A stretch of DNA of 6,752 bases from Burkholderiales bacterium (lineage in GTDB: Bacteria; Pseudomonadota; Gammaproteobacteria; Burkholderiales; Burkholderiaceae_C), in contig CANHOE010000147.1 in the NCBI GenBank assembly GCA_947462175.1, positions 1 to 6,752 on the forward strand, written 5' to 3'. A program made the translations under genes and the position numbers. Numbering within the stretch: position 1 is the stretch's first letter; each line of letters begins with the position of its first letter. Of this stretch, positions 6,130-6,752 are shown piece by piece. The notes under the pieces are model-generated. The model was not told the origin of the DNA. It did not search any database and saw only the letters and a list, made by a program, of their open reading frames with translations.

Positions 6130-6752
6130 TCAAGCGACGATCAGACTCAGCGCCGCTTCGAGATGCTCGGTCGGCTGGCGCTTGAAGCCCGAGCGGGCGT
6201 AGCGCTGCAAACGGCCGACGGCCAATGAGGTCAATACCGACGCCCGTGCGTTCGCATCGGCCGAAGCGGTCAGCGACCCAGCGGCATCGCCCGCACTGCG
6301 CAGGCTCTGGCGAAGCTGCGACTCGATCCGATCGAAGAACTGGTTCATGCGCGCGACCAGCCGGTCGTGCTCGAAAACAAGCGCGTCTCCCACCATCACA
6401 CGGGTCATGCCAGGGTTCTTCTCGCCGAACTGCAACAACAGCGTGACCACCTTGCAGGCCTGTTGCACGCCGGAGGGCTCGCGCTCGTTGATCTGGTTGA
6501 CCAGCGTGAACACGCTGCTCTCGATGAACTCGATCAGTCCCTCGAACATCTGCGCCTTGCTGGCGAAGTGCCGGTACAGCGCCGCTTCGCTCACACCGAG
6601 GCGCGCTGCCAGCGCGGCGGTGGTGACTCTGTCGGCTCCCGGTTGTTCGAGCATGCCGGCGAGCGTTTGCAAGATTTGCGTGCGGCGTTCACCGGGCTTT
6701 GGGCGCTTGCGCACGGTATCGGCAAGGCGGGCTACAGCCCCATCGGCGACCA
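6130..6752 (-). CDS. slmA: Nucleoid occlusion factor SlmA, TetR family (N-terminus at or beyond window edge)
   Basis: TetR-type DNA-binding protein. SlmA binds chromosomal sites and blocks FtsZ-ring assembly over the nucleoid. The helix-turn-helix is clear in TTAALAARLGVSEAALYRHF, followed by SKAQMFEGLIEFIE; these and the later KNPGMTRVMVGDALVFEHDR stretch closely parallel E. coli SlmA. The first annotatable start inside the window is a GTG at 6712-6714, but it falls in the conserved VRKRPKPGERR segment and the frame stays open to the edge (VADGAVARLADT before it). The last two bases on the minus strand are TG in frame, so a start codon may sit exactly at the edge, or the gene may extend further. 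At least 206 residues are encoded here. The stop lies 19 bases before pdeM. Confidence 0.93.
   Translation of the reverse strand, partial: VADGAVARLADTVRKRPKPGERRTQILQTLAGMLEQPGADRVTTAALAARLGVSEAALYRHFASKAQMFEGLIEFIESSVFTLVNQINEREPSGVQQACKVVTLLLQFGEKNPGMTRVMVGDALVFEHDRLVARMNQFFDRIESQLRQSLRSAGDAAGSLTASADANARASVLTSLAVGRLQRYARSGFKRQPTEHLEAALSLIVA

Noticed and set aside
5631..6185. A 184-codon + strand open frame opposite pdeM and the end of slmA
   Set aside because: Antisense to intact catalytic motifs of PdeM; low-complexity Arg/Gln/Val composition and no recognisable motif.

Overview
The window looks like chromosomal housekeeping DNA from a GC-rich betaproteobacterium, most likely of the order Burkholderiales. 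The grounds are the gene set and order hisI-hisE-(small membrane protein)-hinT-tatA-tatB-tatC, a Burkholderiales-like SlmA, and GC-rich codon use throughout. I see no mobile element, CRISPR array, tRNA or rRNA, and no stretch above 90 bases without a gene.

Layout. At the left edge is the C-terminal part of a DegS/HtrA-like serine protease with one PDZ domain (+ strand, N-terminus outside the window). It meets tatC tail to tail with only four bases between the stop codons. Everything else lies on the minus strand and is read from right to left: slmA (nucleoid occlusion factor, cut by the right edge), pdeM (metallophosphoesterase linked to DNA repair), a DUF815-type AAA+ ATPase, mutT (Nudix sanitation enzyme), hisI and hisE (steps of histidine synthesis), a four-helix membrane protein of unknown role, hinT (HIT nucleotide hydrolase), then tatA, tatB and tatC (twin-arginine protein export). 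Four-base start/stop overlaps join ATPase/mutT, hisI/hisE and tatA/tatB. Most other gaps are under 45 bases. The two larger gaps, before tatA (86 bases) and before the ATPase (74 bases), each hold a weak promoter candidate.

How the genes fit together. tatABC encode a complete Tat translocase, with a strong ribosome binding site only in front of tatA. HisI and HisE carry out consecutive reactions and are translationally coupled. MutT, PdeM and SlmA relate loosely to genome integrity and division, but nothing in the sequence ties them into one pathway.

Most notable points. (1) hisI follows mutT rather than hisF, so the histidine operon appears split here. (2) An extended -10-like element lies exactly six bases before the hisI ATG, and no Shine-Dalgarno sequence is visible, which suggests a leaderless transcript. 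(3) pdeM lacks its usual ligase/helicase/exonuclease neighbours within the window. I found no convincing undescribed multi-gene system; this is mainly an ordinary region with an unusual junction.
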